64,000 nt of DNA from Anabaena azotica FACHB-119. Its GTDB lineage: Bacteria > Cyanobacteriota > Cyanobacteriia > Cyanobacteriales > Nostocaceae. How positions within the stretch are numbered: the stretch's first letter is position 1; each line of letters begins with the position of its first letter. The stretch spans positions 1-64,000 of the forward strand of contig NZ_JACJSG010000033.1 in assembly GCF_014697625.1 (NCBI RefSeq), in the 5' to 3' direction. Under the pieces are notes generated by a model, which made no database searches, was not told where the DNA came from, and worked only from the letters and a program-made list of their open reading frames with translations. Positions 1 to 9,195 of the stretch are shown piece after piece. Made by a program: the position numbers and the translations under genes.

Positions 1-96
1 AGAACAGCTATGTCTTATCGATTTTTTGATTGGTTGACTCTCAACCGTGACGTGTTTGCTGCTTACAAAGCTAGTTTGGGCTTTATTTGGGCTTAA
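1..96 (+). CDS. C-terminal end of an unidentified protein cut by the window edge
   Basis: Frame 1 is open from the first base to a TAA at 94-96. It encodes about 31 residues ending in YKASLGFIWA, with an internal ATG at base 10. Its aromatic/hydrophobic composition could be a protein C-terminus. I do not recognise a family, and it could also be a chance frame. It has no homology-based support. Confidence 0.25.
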   Translation, partial: RTAMSYRFFDWLTLNRDVFAAYKASLGFIWA

Positions 97-813
97 TTTT
101 TGTTTAAGTCCCGATAACACTGATAATGGCGCTGATTGCAAAAAACGTTGCCAAGAAATATTATTGTTATTTCTGCTTTGCATAAAATCCTTTCCTTGTA
201 TACAAAAATCAACAGCAAGTAATAAATGCTAGATAATTTGTTAAAACCCTGAGAAGTGTAGATAAGTAATGTTGCAATTAATGAACAAAGCCTCAAGCGA
301 TCGCTCAACAAAACAATCACCAAGTCATACATATCGATAGCTATAGACAGGTGAAATGTTCTGTCTACAAAACGCTCAATCTTGTTTGCAATATTAAATG
401 ATTAAATTCAATTAATTGCGTATGGGTATTAGACCTACCTCACATAGCAACTATAATCATTTCTTCTATTTTTCTGATCCCCAAAATATAACCCTCTAAC
501 TAAAGTTAGAGAAGATTGAGTCAAAAGTTAGAGAATAACGACTGAAATCAAATATCTCTTTGAATTGAGCAAACTGCGCCAAAACACTAAAAATATACAC
601 TTCTATATGGCAAGAGTCTCTTAAACTTCTGTTATTAAGTTCCAGTTGCTTAGTGCAAGATATCAGTTAGGAAATTCCTCACATATTCCTCACATTTTGT
701 TTATAACCTTAAAGTAGAGTCCACCTTCCAAACAAACAGCAACATGGAAAAAGGTGAACCACTGCGTTTATTAATCAAACTCCAAGAGAAATCGATAGTA
801 TTGGAGGAAAAGT
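97..813. other. intergenic region, about 720 bp, no gene recognised
   Basis: AT-rich DNA. Short frames at 47-232 (+) and 93-332 (-) have no family-like features. The motif TTCCTCACAT occurs twice in tandem near 673-694, shortly upstream of the PRC-barrel operon. The segment presumably holds the promoter of that operon, but I cannot place -10/-35 elements with confidence. Confidence 0.5.
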
Positions 814-1575
814 ATGCTCAATGTTGTGCGTCGCAGTCAAATTATCGGTTGGATAGCAATAGATAGCTCAACAGCTAATAGTTTTGGTGAGTTAGAAGAA
901 GTTTGGCTAGATGATTCTGGGCGTATTGCCTATTTTTCAGGTGGAGAAACTTATTTACCAGTAGAAAAAATTGCTGGGGTAGGTATGGGTGCGGTTTCTG
1001 TCTATTATCCGCCAGTTGAAGACACGCCAGAAAATCTCCGCCGCTTGCATGAAATTACTGTTGAATCTACTCTAGGTGAGCCTCTTGGCTGGGTGGAAGA
1101 TTTTTTATTTGATTGGCAAACGGGAGAAATCGCAGCTTACATTGTGGCGGGAGAAATTGCTGCTCCTTTTGGTGGACGCGCAGTATTGTATCCTGAAGAT
1201 GTTGAGGAAATTGCAATCGATAAAGTAATTATCCGTGAAGATGTTAAACATCAACTTGAGGCTGAGTCAGAGGGATTGGAGGGTTTCTTCAGCGAGAAAT
1301 CACAACAGGTGCAACATTTAGTACATATCATAGGCGATCGCCTGCATCATCTAATTTCCCCCAGCGATAAACCAGAAGTTGTCCGCGTCAAAATCAAGGA
1401 AGTCAGCGACGAAGTAGCAACTTCTACTAATCATCCACACCACGCTTTGCAAGAAGCTACGGAGTTTTTACAAGAGCAATGGCATAGTTTACAACAAAGT
1501 ATTGCCCGTGCAGGAGAGCGTGCAAAATCATCTCTAGATGCCGCTTGGAAGCAAATCCACCAAACAAAGTCTTGA
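814..1575 (+). CDS. PRC-barrel domain protein
   Basis: 253 residues. The N-terminal half holds two PRC-barrel-like beta segments (about residues 5-70 and 80-155), recognisable from runs such as GELEEVWLDDSGRIAYF and LGEPLGWVEDFLFDWQTGEIAAYIV. The PRC-barrel is a small fold found in photosynthetic reaction-centre H subunits and RimM. The C-terminal part (about 165-253) is charged, probably helical or coiled, with no membrane segment. The start is supported by TTGGAGGAAAAGT just upstream of the ATG. The stop lies 2 bp before the PRPP synthetase ATG at 1578, so the genes are very probably cotranscribed. Molecular role unknown. The family assignment is fairly secure; the link to nucleotide metabolism is only by neighbourhood. 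Confidence 0.8.
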   Translation: MLNVVRRSQIIGWIAIDSSTANSFGELEEVWLDDSGRIAYFSGGETYLPVEKIAGVGMGAVSVYYPPVEDTPENLRRLHEITVESTLGEPLGWVEDFLFDWQTGEIAAYIVAGEIAAPFGGRAVLYPEDVEEIAIDKVIIREDVKHQLEAESEGLEGFFSEKSQQVQHLVHIIGDRLHHLISPSDKPEVVRVKIKEVSDEVATSTNHPHHALQEATEFLQEQWHSLQQSIARAGERAKSSLDAAWKQIHQTKS

Positions 1576-1577
1576 TT

Positions 1578-2510
1578 ATGGACAATTTCATCCTCTTTGC
1601 TGGCACAGCTAACCCTGATTTAGCAGCCGCAGTTGCCCAAAAACTCGACATTCCTTTGGGTAAATCTCTAGTTGAGCGCTTTCCAGATGGTGAGGTAAAT
1701 GTGCGGCTACTGGAATCGGTACGCCAAAAGTCTGTATTTATCCTCCAGTCCACAGCACCACCTGTCAATGACCATCTAGTAGAACTTTTAGCCTTTGCAG
1801 ATGCTTTTCGTCGGGCGGCGGCTAGTCGAATTACAGCGATTATTCCTTACTTTGGCTACGCCCGTGCTGATAAACGTCACGGTAGGCGTGAGCCAATTAC
1901 CGCCAGTATGGTAGCTGAAGTGTTACAGGCTGTTGGGGTAAATCATGTTGTCACACTAGATTTACACACGCTGCAAATTGAAGGTTTCTTTCGCATTCCT
2001 GTAGATAGTTTGACGGCTGTACCGATTTTTTGTGAGGCTATACGCCATGACTTACCGCCTAATTTCGTGGTGGTATCACCAGACACGGGGCGGGTACAGA
2101 TGGCAACCCAGTATGCCCAAAAGCTCGATAGTTCGGTAGTGGTGCTACACAAACACCGCACCAGTGGCACGGAAACAGAGGTAACTCGTGTTGTGGGGGA
2201 TGTAAAGGGTTGTGCCTGCTTAATTATTGATGACATGATTTCCACTGGTGGCACTCTTGCTAAAAGTATTGAAGCCCTACTCAAAGCCGAAGCACGCCCA
2301 GAAATAATTATTGCTGCTACTCACGGGTTGTTTGTCAAGGAAGCACGGGCTAAGTTAAGTCATCCCAGTGTGAAGGCGATTTTTGTTACCGACAGTGTAA
2401 CACCAAAGGAAATTGGCTGGCAGCAATTAAAAATTGTCTCGATCGCACCTTTAATTGCTACTACTATTCAACGATTTAAAACTGATGGTTCAATTAGTGA
2501 CTTATTTTAG
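1578..2510 (+). CDS. prs: ribose-phosphate pyrophosphokinase (PRPP synthetase) family
   Basis: 310 residues from the ATG at 1578. The frame stays open upstream to 1545, but that would overlap the previous gene. The family makes PRPP from ribose 5-phosphate and ATP for nucleotide, histidine and tryptophan synthesis. Visible motifs: ERFPDGEVNV (33-42), the YFGYARADKR region (91-100), DLHTLQIEGFF (128-138), a KHR loop (192-194) and the PRPP loop IIDDMISTGGTL (216-227). The KHR loop (usually KRR) and the TGG loop (usually TAG) differ from the main bacterial enzyme, so this may be a paralog rather than the housekeeping copy. It sits between a PRC-barrel gene and a phosphoribosyltransferase gene that would use PRPP, with gaps of 2 and 12 bp, so an operon is likely. 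Confidence 0.85.
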   Translation: MDNFILFAGTANPDLAAAVAQKLDIPLGKSLVERFPDGEVNVRLLESVRQKSVFILQSTAPPVNDHLVELLAFADAFRRAAASRITAIIPYFGYARADKRHGRREPITASMVAEVLQAVGVNHVVTLDLHTLQIEGFFRIPVDSLTAVPIFCEAIRHDLPPNFVVVSPDTGRVQMATQYAQKLDSSVVVLHKHRTSGTETEVTRVVGDVKGCACLIIDDMISTGGTLAKSIEALLKAEARPEIIIAATHGLFVKEARAKLSHPSVKAIFVTDSVTPKEIGWQQLKIVSIAPLIATTIQRFKTDGSISDLF

Positions 2511-2522
2511 AGGTATAAAAAT

Positions 2523-3203
2523 ATGTGGCAGAAATTTTATAATCGGACGGAGGCTGGCAGACTGTTAGCTGCTCGGTTAACAGAGTATGCCAATCGTCCA
2601 GATGTTTTAGTATTGGGGCTTCCCCGTGGCGGTGTGCCTGTAGCGTTTGAAGTAGCAAGGGTACTTGATGTACCATTAGATGTTTGCTTGGTGCGGAAAC
2701 TAGGTGTACCAGGACATAAGGAACTGGCGATGGGTGCAATTGCTACCGGAGGAGTCCGTGTATTAAATGAAAATGTTGTAGATTGGTTACGGATTCCCCA
2801 AGCAACTATTGAGGAAGTCGCCGCAATTGAAATGCGGGAATTAGAGCGTCGGAACATAGCCTATCGGGGTAATCGTCCCCTACCAAAAGTCAAAAATCAT
2901 ACGATTATTTTAGTTGATGATGGTATTGCTACGGGTGCAACCATCCGCGCAGCGATACCTTCGGTAAGCTTCGCTAACGCCACCTTAAAACAGCAACAGC
3001 CCCGCGAACTGGTGGTTGCAGTTCCAGTGGCGGCGGCTTCTACTTGTGAAGAACTACAAGCAGAAGTAGATAAAGTTGTATGCGTGATGATGCCAGAAGA
3101 TTTATATGCGATCGGTATTTGGTACGAGAATTTTGAGCAAACAACCGACGCAGAAGTATGTGAACTCTTGACAAGGCAAAAATTAACCACAAGTAATTCG
3201 TAA
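2523..3203 (+). CDS. phosphoribosyltransferase family protein
   Basis: 226 residues. Type-I PRTase fold: early LVLGLPRGGVPVAFEVA (29-45), then LVRKLGVPGHKELAMGAIA (56-74), and the PRPP-binding loop ILVDDGIATGAT (129-140). Such proteins transfer phosphoribosyl groups; the acceptor here is unknown. It lies 12 bp after the PRPP synthetase gene and 8 bp before a hydrolase gene, suggesting one operon. Oddity: directly after the PRPP loop, residues 146-153 (PSVSFANA) look like an insert encoded by a dispersed Nostoc-type repeat at about 2952-2980. Family members usually run straight from the loop helix into the next strand. Because the insert follows the active-site loop, activity is not guaranteed. 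Confidence 0.82.
   Translation: MWQKFYNRTEAGRLLAARLTEYANRPDVLVLGLPRGGVPVAFEVARVLDVPLDVCLVRKLGVPGHKELAMGAIATGGVRVLNENVVDWLRIPQATIEEVAAIEMRELERRNIAYRGNRPLPKVKNHTIILVDDGIATGATIRAAIPSVSFANATLKQQQPRELVVAVPVAAASTCEELQAEVDKVVCVMMPEDLYAIGIWYENFEQTTDAEVCELLTRQKLTTSNS
2952..2980. repeat. dispersed palindromic-type repeat inside the PRTase gene
   Basis: GCGATACCTTCGGTAAGC followed by TTCGCTAACGC resembles the GCGAT...TACGC dispersed repeats of Nostoc genomes. It is in frame and contributes the extra residues just after the PRPP loop. The call rests on its repeat-like composition and on the interruption of an otherwise regular family pattern. Confidence 0.55.
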
Positions 3204-3211
3204 TACTCGTT

Positions 3212-3880
3212 ATGGATAGGACATTAATACACCAACCCCAAGAATATGCGGTGTCAGTGCCAGTAGGTGAAGTAAAGCTCAAAGGTAATTTGGTGATTCC
3301 CAACGGTGCTACAGCCATAGTGTTATTTGCTCATGGTAGTGGTAGCAGCCGTCATAGTCCCCGCAACCGCTATGTTGCTGAAGTTTTACAACAGGCGGGA
3401 CTGGCAACTTTGTTAATCGATTTGCTCACACTCGAAGAAGAAGAAATTGACTTACGGACAAGACATTTACGCTTTGATATTGCTTTTTTAGCCTCACGAT
3501 TAGTTGGGGCTACAGATTGGCTGATACAAAACCCAGATACTCAACATCTGAAAGTAGGGTACTTTGGTGCTAGTACAGGCTGCGGTGCAGCGCTGGTAGC
3601 AGCCACACAACGCCCAGAAATAGTGCAGGCTATTGTTTCTCGTGGTGGAAGACCGGATTTAGCTCCTTTAGTTTTGCCCCAGGTGAAAGCGCCGACGTTG
3701 TTGATTGTTGGTGGGTACGATCTGCCAGTAATAGCAATGAATGAAGATGCACTAGAGCAATTACAAACATCAAAACGCTTAGTGATTATCCCCAATGCCG
3801 GCCACTTATTTGAAGAACCAGGTAAGTTAGCCGCCGTCGCCCAACTAGCAAGTGAATGGTTTACGCATTATCTCAGATAA
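3212..3880 (+). CDS. alpha/beta hydrolase (dienelactone-hydrolase-like)
   Basis: 222 residues. Alpha/beta hydrolase features: oxyanion region LFAHGSGSSRHSPRN (34-48), a nucleophile elbow FGASTGCGAA with Ser in the GxSxG-like position, an Asp in GGYDLPVI and a His in NAGHLFEEPG near the C-terminus. These suggest a Ser-Asp-His triad. No signal peptide, so cytoplasmic. Similar proteins are often encoded next to phosphoribosyltransferases, sometimes fused to them. Here the ATG is 8 bp after the PRTase stop, consistent with an operon. The substrate is unknown. Confidence 0.8.
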   Translation: MDRTLIHQPQEYAVSVPVGEVKLKGNLVIPNGATAIVLFAHGSGSSRHSPRNRYVAEVLQQAGLATLLIDLLTLEEEEIDLRTRHLRFDIAFLASRLVGATDWLIQNPDTQHLKVGYFGASTGCGAALVAATQRPEIVQAIVSRGGRPDLAPLVLPQVKAPTLLIVGGYDLPVIAMNEDALEQLQTSKRLVIIPNAGHLFEEPGKLAAVAQLASEWFTHYLR

Positions 3881-4067
3881 GGGTGTAGAGGTTTAGGCTA
3901 GTTTTACAGTCATTCACAACCTACTTTTGCTAGACTTCCCAATCCCCAATACTTAGCCGCCAAAGTATCACAAAAATTTTTGTAAATCTTAGCGGGGGTA
4001 TGTTACAGGTCTGAGCTTATCCTTAAAAGCAAAGCTAGAGTTCTTCACCATAGTATGTAGAGGCGAT

Positions 4068-5414
4068 ATGGATGTAGTCAAGCGTCGTATCGGTCTTGAG
4101 CAAGAGTTTTTTCTAGTAGATGAAGTTGGTCATCTGAGCGATCGCGCTGATGAATTTTTGCAGGGTTGTCACATCATGGCACAAGCACAAGGTTTAAACC
4201 CAAGTTACTTTGTGCCGGAGTTCGTCAAGAGTATGGTGGAAATTAACACACCACCAGCCTACACTGGCACAGAACTAGCAAGAGTTTATCTCAAAAATCT
4301 CAAATTGGCGCTGCTTGTGGCGCGACAGATGAATTTACGCCTTTATCCTCTGTCTAGCTATCCCTTGCATATTATGCCAGTGATGCGCGATCGCCCCAAC
4401 TACCATATCCAAGCGCGGACTGTGGGCTATGATAAATTTCTGCACGCTGGAAAATGTACAGGCACACATCTGCATTTAGAAGTCCCGCCTGGGGTAATTG
4501 ACCCTCGTGTTGCAGTCTCTTACAACTCCACATCAGCCGAACGAGAAGAACTACTAAATATCTACAATTTAGCTACAGCTTGCGACTCAGCCCTCATTGC
4601 TTTAACAAGGGCTTGTCCATTTTATGAAGGACAAGCGATCGGACTAGCCGCCCATACAATTCGCTATCGAGGTAGCGAAACCTTTGGCTGGGAAGGAGTT
4701 TACACGAATTTACAATCTGTGGGCGGGCTGATGCCTTATGCTGAGAGTGTGGAGGCTTTAGTTGAACAGCAATTTGCTCGTTACTATGCTTGGTTGCAAG
4801 CGATGGAAAAAGCTGGGATTCCACCTCACCTGTTCCTAGAAGCAGGAGGAAGCTTACTCAAGTCTGCTTGGAATCCAGTCCGACTCAACAAACTCGGCAC
4901 TGTAGAAATCAGATGTATAGATAGCAACTATCCATCGGTGATTTTAGCTGTAATTACACTATTAGATAATGCTGCCGAACGAGTCAGACGCGAGAAGTTA
5001 ACAGTGAGACCAGGTAAAGGAACACAGATATTTGAATTAGTAGGTAAATGTCTTTATGTCCCAGATTTCGCCTATCTAAATGGTGAATTACTCTATACCT
5101 CAGCTACAGAAGGAGTTAAAAACTCCAAAGTTAAGGCTTACGTCGATTCAATTTTGCAGTTTGCGACCAGAGACGCTGGCGAAGGAGTAAATTTTTTAGC
5201 AAAACTGAGCAAATATCTAGATTGCTATCAAACAATAGAAGCTGGAATATTGCAACAATTTACTCCAACAACTGCTCAACTGACCTTAGATGCGGGTTTG
5301 CGTCTAGTGCGTGAGTGTTGTGACAAACTCGAAGCCCAAGTTGCATGGCTAGATACAGAAAATCCCCTAGCAGCATTGGACATTGACGAAGGATTGTTAC
5401 TACAGCAGCATTAA
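4068..5414 (+). CDS. glutamate-cysteine ligase-like (GCS2/YbdK family) carboxylate-amine ligase
   Basis: 448 residues, a usual length for the GCS2 family. The N-terminal RRIGLEQEFFLVD carries the conserved E-x-E metal/ATP-binding motif, and GTHLHLEVPPG (around residue 138) and TVEIRCIDSNYPS (around 280) are family-typical active-site segments. Family members ligate glutamate to an amine such as cysteine using ATP. Cyanobacterial relatives are often named glutamate-cysteine ligase, but the substrate is not readable from sequence. About 190 bp separates it from the upstream hydrolase, so it probably has its own promoter. The pentapeptide-repeat gene begins 32 bp downstream, and the ATPase follows, giving a likely three-gene unit. 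Confidence 0.82.
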   Translation: MDVVKRRIGLEQEFFLVDEVGHLSDRADEFLQGCHIMAQAQGLNPSYFVPEFVKSMVEINTPPAYTGTELARVYLKNLKLALLVARQMNLRLYPLSSYPLHIMPVMRDRPNYHIQARTVGYDKFLHAGKCTGTHLHLEVPPGVIDPRVAVSYNSTSAEREELLNIYNLATACDSALIALTRACPFYEGQAIGLAAHTIRYRGSETFGWEGVYTNLQSVGGLMPYAESVEALVEQQFARYYAWLQAMEKAGIPPHLFLEAGGSLLKSAWNPVRLNKLGTVEIRCIDSNYPSVILAVITLLDNAAERVRREKLTVRPGKGTQIFELVGKCLYVPDFAYLNGELLYTSATEGVKNSKVKAYVDSILQFATRDAGEGVNFLAKLSKYLDCYQTIEAGILQQFTPTTAQLTLDAGLRLVRECCDKLEAQVAWLDTENPLAALDIDEGLLLQQH

Positions 5415-5446
5415 TAGAAAACTAAAATTTCACAAAACTTAAGACT

Positions 5447-6016
5447 ATGGACGTTAAAGAACTTCTCAATCGATATGCCGCAGGAGAACGAAACTTCCAA
5501 GGTATCATATTACCAAAAGCAGACCTACAGGGTGTTAACTTGGGTGGTGTAGACTTTGGTAGAGCAGACCTAAGTGGTGCTAATCTCACCAAAGCATCCA
5601 TGAGTGGTGCTAATTTGAGTCAAGCAAATCTTCAAGGCGCGAACCTGGAACAAGCAAATTTATCAGAAGTGATTTTAAGTGGTGCAGATTTGCGTGAAGC
5701 TACTCTATCAACAGCTAACCTGAATGAATCAGACCTTAGCGGTGCATATCTTTGTGATGCAGACTTATGTAATGCAAGTTTGCATATGGCATTACTCAGT
5801 ACAGCTAACTTGCAGCGTGTGAACCTCTGTGATGCCAAAATGAGTGGAGTCAGGATGTGGAAGGCGGATTTGCGAGAAGCTGACCTCACTGGTGCTGATT
5901 TAAGTGAGGCCAATTTGAGTGACGCAAACCTGACTGGGGCAAATCTAAATGCCACAGATATGAGTGAAGCCTTTTTAACTGGAACAATTATGCCTGACGG
6001 TACTATTCATCAATAG
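5447..6016 (+). CDS. pentapeptide-repeat protein
   Basis: 189 residues, almost entirely A(D/N)Lxx-type pentapeptides from about residue 22 to 182 (for example ADLSGANLTKASMSGANLSQ). These fold as a right-handed quadrilateral beta helix of roughly eight coils. No signal peptide or other domain. The short N-terminal helix (MDVKELLNRYAAGERNF) is typical of cyanobacterial members. Function unknown; some relatives in other bacteria mimic DNA and protect gyrase, but nothing here points to that. It lies between the ligase and P-type ATPase genes (gaps 32 and 36 bp). Confidence 0.9.
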   Translation: MDVKELLNRYAAGERNFQGIILPKADLQGVNLGGVDFGRADLSGANLTKASMSGANLSQANLQGANLEQANLSEVILSGADLREATLSTANLNESDLSGAYLCDADLCNASLHMALLSTANLQRVNLCDAKMSGVRMWKADLREADLTGADLSEANLSDANLTGANLNATDMSEAFLTGTIMPDGTIHQ

Positions 6017-6052
6017 TTGTCTAGATTCTCAATTATTAACACTATTAAATTA

Positions 6053-8968
6053 ATGTCGTTTCATCAACCAGTCTGGACATTACCCATTGCAGCCGTTTAT
6101 GAGTCATTGGGAACTACTGACAACGGCTTGACTGAATATGAGGCAACACAAAGCCTTGAGCGTTATGGTGCGAATGAACTGCCAGAAACAGCCCAGCGCC
6201 CAATGTGGCTTCGCTTCACGGATCAACTCACCCACTTTATGGCACTATTGCTATGGATAGCCGGAATTTTGGCATTTATTTCCGGTACTCCCCAACTGGG
6301 ATGGGCAATCTGGGCTGTGATCTGGATCAATGCCGTATTTAGTTTTTGGCAAGAGTCTCAGGCAGAACAAGCATTATCAGCACTCAAGAATGTGTTACCG
6401 ATGCAGGTAAAAGTGTATCGAGATGGTGAACTCAAGCAAATACCAGCAAGGGAACTGGTGCGTGGGGATGTTATGCAATTGGAAGAAGGCGATCGCATTT
6501 CGGCTGATGCGCGTCTGGTAACATCCCAAAGTCTTTACCTCGATGTCTCTGTGCTGACTGGTGAATCTCTGCCTGTGGCTCGTAATGCTTATCCAGTCAG
6601 GGTGCGGGAAGTTGCTGCTATTCGGGGTGGTAAGACTCTACCAGCCGGTGAACAACCTTTACAAGAACCAACTAATTTGGCGGAAATTCCCAATTTGGTT
6701 TTAGCAGGCTCAACAGTGTCATCAGGACGAGGGGTAGCTGTAGTCTATGCCACAGGCGCACAAACAGAATTTGGTCACGTAGCACATCTCACAACCGTTG
6801 TGCAACACGAACCTAGCACTTTAGAAGTGCAAGTGGCACAAGTGGTGCGGGTAATCACAGCGATCGCTCTGACGATGGGAGTATTAGTATTTTTGCTGAC
6901 ATCTCTGTTGGTGGGGATGGAAGTAAAAGAGAGTTTTATTTTTGCGATCGGTATCATTGTCGCCTTAGTGCCGGAGGGGTTATTGCCTACCGTTACATTA
7001 TCATTAGCAATTGGAGTCCGGCGGATGGTACGGCGCAATGCTCTAGTGCGTCGGCTGTCGGCGGTGGAAACCTTAAGTGCTACTACGGTTATCTGTACAG
7101 ACAAAACTGGCACATTGACTAAAAACGAAATGACGGTGCATTATCTCTGGATTCCCTGGCAGCCTATTGGCAATGAACTGCCAGAAACACCATTGGCTAT
7201 CTCACCTACCCTGATTGAAGTCACTGGGGCGGGATATGACCCTACGGTTGGGAAAGTGCAGATGTCTAGTGATTTCTCTGCCGCCTGGAAGGTCAATTTG
7301 TTACTTACAGGCGCAGCACTTTGCTCTAATGCCCGCCTAATTCACCTCACAGCCCCTAGCCGTTGGCAAGAGATTGGTGATCCCACAGAAGCAGCTTTGT
7401 TAGTCGTTGCGGCTAAGGCTGGGCTAAATTTGGAAACCTTGCAAACACAACTGCCACGCTTGCGCGAAGTGCCATTTGATTCGCGGCGGCGAATGATGAC
7501 AGTAATATTAGATTGGCGCGCTTCAACGGTATGGACTGGTGACTTGCCGAACTTAGCTTTTACTAAAGGTGCGCCGTTAGAAGTCTTACGCCACTGCACA
7601 TCCATTTTACGCAATGGTACGCTGGCAGACATCAACCAAGACGACTGGAATCAAGTGGTGGCAGCCAACGATGGTTTAGCCGCCCAAGGTTTTCGGGTGC
7701 TAGGAGTAGCGGCGCGACGTGGTGGGAGTGAGATGTTAGATTGGCGATCGCAAGACCTAGAGCAGAATTTAACCTTCATTGGTTTAGTGGCGATGTTTGA
7801 TCCGCCCCGGAAAGAAGTCAGTCATGCGATCGCTCAATGCCATGCCGCCGGAATTAAGGTAACTATGGTGACAGGTGATTATGGTTTAACTGCGGAAGCG
7901 ATCGCCCGTCAAATTGGACTGGTCAACAACTCGGTACGAGTAGTCACAGGTGAAAGCATAGGGCATTTATCTGATGCACAACTAAAGCAAATTGTCAAAT
8001 ATCGTTCTGGGTTGGTGTTTGCGCGGATGTCTCCAGAACACAAGTTACGGTTAGTGCAAGCCTACAAAGATATTGGTGATGTAGTTGCAGTCACAGGGGA
8101 TGGAGTTAATGATGCCCCAGCCTTAAGAGCGGCTCATATTGGGGTAGCGATGGGGATGAATGGCACAGATGTAGCAAGGGAAGCCGCCGATATTGTGCTG
8201 ACAGATGATAACTTTGCCACTATTGTCAGCGCAATTAAGCAGGGACGTACCGTGTATCAAAATATCCGCAAATTTATGACTTATATCTTGGCATCGAATG
8301 TAGCGGAATTAGTGCCTTTCTTGCTGATGGTAGCGCTGAAAATTCCCCCCGCCTTGGTAATTATGCAGATTCTCGCCATTGATTTAGGCACTGACTTAGT
8401 ACCGGCTCTAGCCTTGGGTGCAGAAAAACCAGAAGTTGGCATAATGCAACAACCACCCCGGAAAAAATCGCGATCGCTTCTTGACCGTTCCCTACTTTTA
8501 CGCGCTTATTGTTTTCTAGGATTGCTAGAAGCAATTCTAGGGATGACAGCATTCTTCCTCGTCTGGTGGAGTTACGGATATAACTTACAACAATTACAAG
8601 CCGTCACGCCCAGTATTTTATCGCACTCAGCCAAGGCCGCCACCGTTGCCATATATGCTCAAGCTACAACCATGACCTTAGCTACCATTGTCGCCTGTCA
8701 GGATGGTAATGTTTTCGCTTGCCGTTCGGAGCGCACTTCTATTTGGCGGCTAGGATTATTTTCTAATCCTCTGATTTGGTTAGGAATTGCGATCGAATGG
8801 ATGTTAGTCATACTGATTACCAACAGCACATCCTTAAGTAGAATTTTTTCCACTGCACCCTTAGCACCTTGGCAATGGTTGCTGTTGCTAGTATGTCCGC
8901 CAATTATTTTAGGCGCAGAAGAACTCAGAAAAGCTGCTTGGCGCAGAAATCATAGACATAGACGATAA
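6053..8968 (+). CDS. P-type cation-transporting ATPase (P2 type, PEGLL motif)
   Basis: 971 residues from the ATG at 6053. A TTG at 6017, directly after the previous stop, would add 12 residues. An N-terminal cation-ATPase domain is followed by the actuator motif LTGES (about 168), the phosphorylation site ICTDKTGTLT with Asp350, KGAPLEV in the nucleotide domain and the hinge TGDGVNDAPA (about 682). About ten membrane segments are visible, including a C-terminal cluster. The transmembrane-4 motif is PEGLLPTVTLSLA, closer to Na+/K+-type P2C pumps (PEGLL) than to SERCA-type Ca2+ pumps. The family is certain; the transported ion (Na+, K+ or Ca2+) is not. Located in the plasma membrane. Confidence 0.93.
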   Translation: MSFHQPVWTLPIAAVYESLGTTDNGLTEYEATQSLERYGANELPETAQRPMWLRFTDQLTHFMALLLWIAGILAFISGTPQLGWAIWAVIWINAVFSFWQESQAEQALSALKNVLPMQVKVYRDGELKQIPARELVRGDVMQLEEGDRISADARLVTSQSLYLDVSVLTGESLPVARNAYPVRVREVAAIRGGKTLPAGEQPLQEPTNLAEIPNLVLAGSTVSSGRGVAVVYATGAQTEFGHVAHLTTVVQHEPSTLEVQVAQVVRVITAIALTMGVLVFLLTSLLVGMEVKESFIFAIGIIVALVPEGLLPTVTLSLAIGVRRMVRRNALVRRLSAVETLSATTVICTDKTGTLTKNEMTVHYLWIPWQPIGNELPETPLAISPTLIEVTGAGYDPTVGKVQMSSDFSAAWKVNLLLTGAALCSNARLIHLTAPSRWQEIGDPTEAALLVVAAKAGLNLETLQTQLPRLREVPFDSRRRMMTVILDWRASTVWTGDLPNLAFTKGAPLEVLRHCTSILRNGTLADINQDDWNQVVAANDGLAAQGFRVLGVAARRGGSEMLDWRSQDLEQNLTFIGLVAMFDPPRKEVSHAIAQCHAAGIKVTMVTGDYGLTAEAIARQIGLVNNSVRVVTGESIGHLSDAQLKQIVKYRSGLVFARMSPEHKLRLVQAYKDIGDVVAVTGDGVNDAPALRAAHIGVAMGMNGTDVAREAADIVLTDDNFATIVSAIKQGRTVYQNIRKFMTYILASNVAELVPFLLMVALKIPPALVIMQILAIDLGTDLVPALALGAEKPEVGIMQQPPRKKSRSLLDRSLLLRAYCFLGLLEAILGMTAFFLVWWSYGYNLQQLQAVTPSILSHSAKAATVAIYAQATTMTLATIVACQDGNVFACRSERTSIWRLGLFSNPLIWLGIAIEWMLVILITNSTSLSRIFSTAPLAPWQWLLLLVCPPIILGAEELRKAAWRRNHRHRR

Positions 8969-9008
8969 GGTACATCTACTGAAATTTCTCAGCAAATACT
9001 TTGTGTAC

Positions 9009-9134
9009 TGGCGTGTCAAGACTAAAATAGTGCATTAGCCAACAATCTATCTCTTACTCATCTGCGTTTATCTGCGTTCATCTGCGTTCGATTTTTTTCC
9101 CAATCTAATGCCACATTTTAGGTTAGACAAGCTA
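9009..9134. mobile_element. miniature inverted-repeat element (family C), with 4-bp target duplication
   Basis: 126-bp element beginning TGGCGTGTCAAGACTAAAA and ending in the diverged inverted counterpart TTTTAGGTTAGACAAGCTA. GTAC flanks it on both sides (9005-9008 and 9135-9138). The interior has three direct copies of an ATCTGCGTT-like unit and subterminal GTGCATTAG / CTAATGCCAC. Related copies occur at 18053-18284 and, more diverged, at 50300-50386. It encodes nothing, so mobilisation would depend on a transposase elsewhere. Confidence 0.7.
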
Positions 9135-9195
9135 GTACCTTGGCGTGAGGCTGCGTTTGATGTGAAACATTTTTTTGATACATCATCAATAGCAT

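Noticed and set aside
47..332. Two overlapping frames on opposite strands near the left edge
   Set aside because: No family pattern, no ribosome-binding site; low-complexity hydrophobic composition from AT-rich intergenic DNA.
744..866. 40-codon frame starting MEKGEPLRLL upstream of and overlapping the PRC-barrel gene
   Set aside because: No ribosome-binding site, and its 3' half is an out-of-frame reading of the PRC-barrel gene. A leader peptide is possible but unsupported.
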